Translations under genes and position numbers: made by a program | Shown here: positions 63,911 to 64,000 of the stretch, one piece after another | Layout of the letters: each line of letters opens with the position of its first letter | How positions within the stretch are numbered: position 1 is the stretch's first letter | The notes under the pieces: model-generated | What the model was told of the DNA's origin: nothing | The model's database searches: none | What the model saw: only the letters and a program-made list of their open reading frames with translations | DNA from: Citrobacter amalonaticus | GTDB taxonomy: Bacteria > Pseudomonadota > Gammaproteobacteria > Enterobacterales > Enterobacteriaceae | DNA: 64,000 bases | Direction of reading: 5' to 3' | Assembly (NCBI RefSeq): GCF_018252635.1 | Contig: NZ_JAGTXM010000004.1 | Span: 62,001-126,000 of the forward strand

Positions 63911-64000
63911 TTAACCTGTCACTTGCACCTGCGCGGCGGCGTTCTTCGCGCGTTCAACCGCTTCATCAACGTTGTCAGCCGTTGCCAGCGCCACACCCAG
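63911..64000 (-). CDS. purT: Formate-dependent GAR transformylase PurT, 3' end
   Basis: Only the last 29 codons are in the window; the 5' part lies beyond position 64000. The reading LGVALATADNVDEAVERAKN through AAAQVQVTG and a TAA stop match the C-terminus of PurT, an ATP-grasp enzyme that makes formyl-GAR in purine synthesis. The position next to eda is as in E. coli. Confidence 0.85.
   Translation of the reverse strand: MGVALATADNVDEAVERAKNAAAQVQVTG

Overview
The window is chromosomal DNA from an Enterobacteriaceae species. Gene order and protein identity follow the Escherichia coli/Salmonella backbone from azuC-yecJ-ftnB through araFGH, otsBA, flhDC-mot-che-flhBAE, argS, cmoAB, aspS, ruvCAB, znuABC, mepM-lpxM, pykA, hexR-zwf-edd-eda to the end of purT. 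The accessory content (a DJ-1-like gene, an RpiB-like isomerase, a Csu-type pilus operon, a GPH/GH105 operon, no yecT or yebB) and the degree of divergence from E. coli suggest a Citrobacter-like organism. That species-level placement is inference from recalled gene order.

Layout. 0-11.4 kb: RpiB-family isomerase, MdtD-like exporter, the dual-function AzuCR RNA, yecJ, ftnB, a DJ-1/PfpI gene, the arabinose ABC importer araFGH, trehalose synthesis otsBA, and uspC. 11.4-34.8 kb: flagellar and chemotaxis block: the long flhDC control region, flhDC, motAB-cheAW, then a roughly 7 kb insertion (DAACS symporter plus a five-gene archaic chaperone-usher pilus), then tar-tap-cheRBYZ and flhBAE. 34.8-39.0 kb: accessory region between flhE and argS, with a GPH-family sugar transporter plus GH105 unsaturated-glycuronyl hydrolase operon and an AT-rich two-gene cassette encoding a GH24-like muramidase and a small exported protein. 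39-64 kb: core genes for tRNA charging and modification (argS, aspS, cmoAB), DNA repair (ruvC, ruvAB), zinc uptake (znuABC), envelope (mepM, lpxM), and central carbon metabolism (pykA, hexR, zwf, edd, eda), ending in the 3' end of purT.

Regulation visible in the sequence includes sigma28 promoters for motA (inside flhC) and tar, a terminator that would produce the MotR sRNA, perfect or near-perfect CRP sites at flhDC and azuC, a Zur box between znuA and znuC, a LexA operator that overlaps the ruvC terminator, a HexR palindrome at zwf, a GntR operator before edd, and the MicL sRNA at the 3' end of cutC. REP/BIME clusters and one ERIC element occupy several intergenic gaps. No rRNA, tRNA, CRISPR array, transposase or integrase gene was seen.

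The least explained region is the muramidase/exported-protein pair at 37877-38841. It looks like a peptidoglycan-attacking toxin with a periplasmic immunity protein, and it carries a C8 homopolymer near the toxin start. The pilus/symporter insertion that separates the two chemotaxis operons is the second point of interest.
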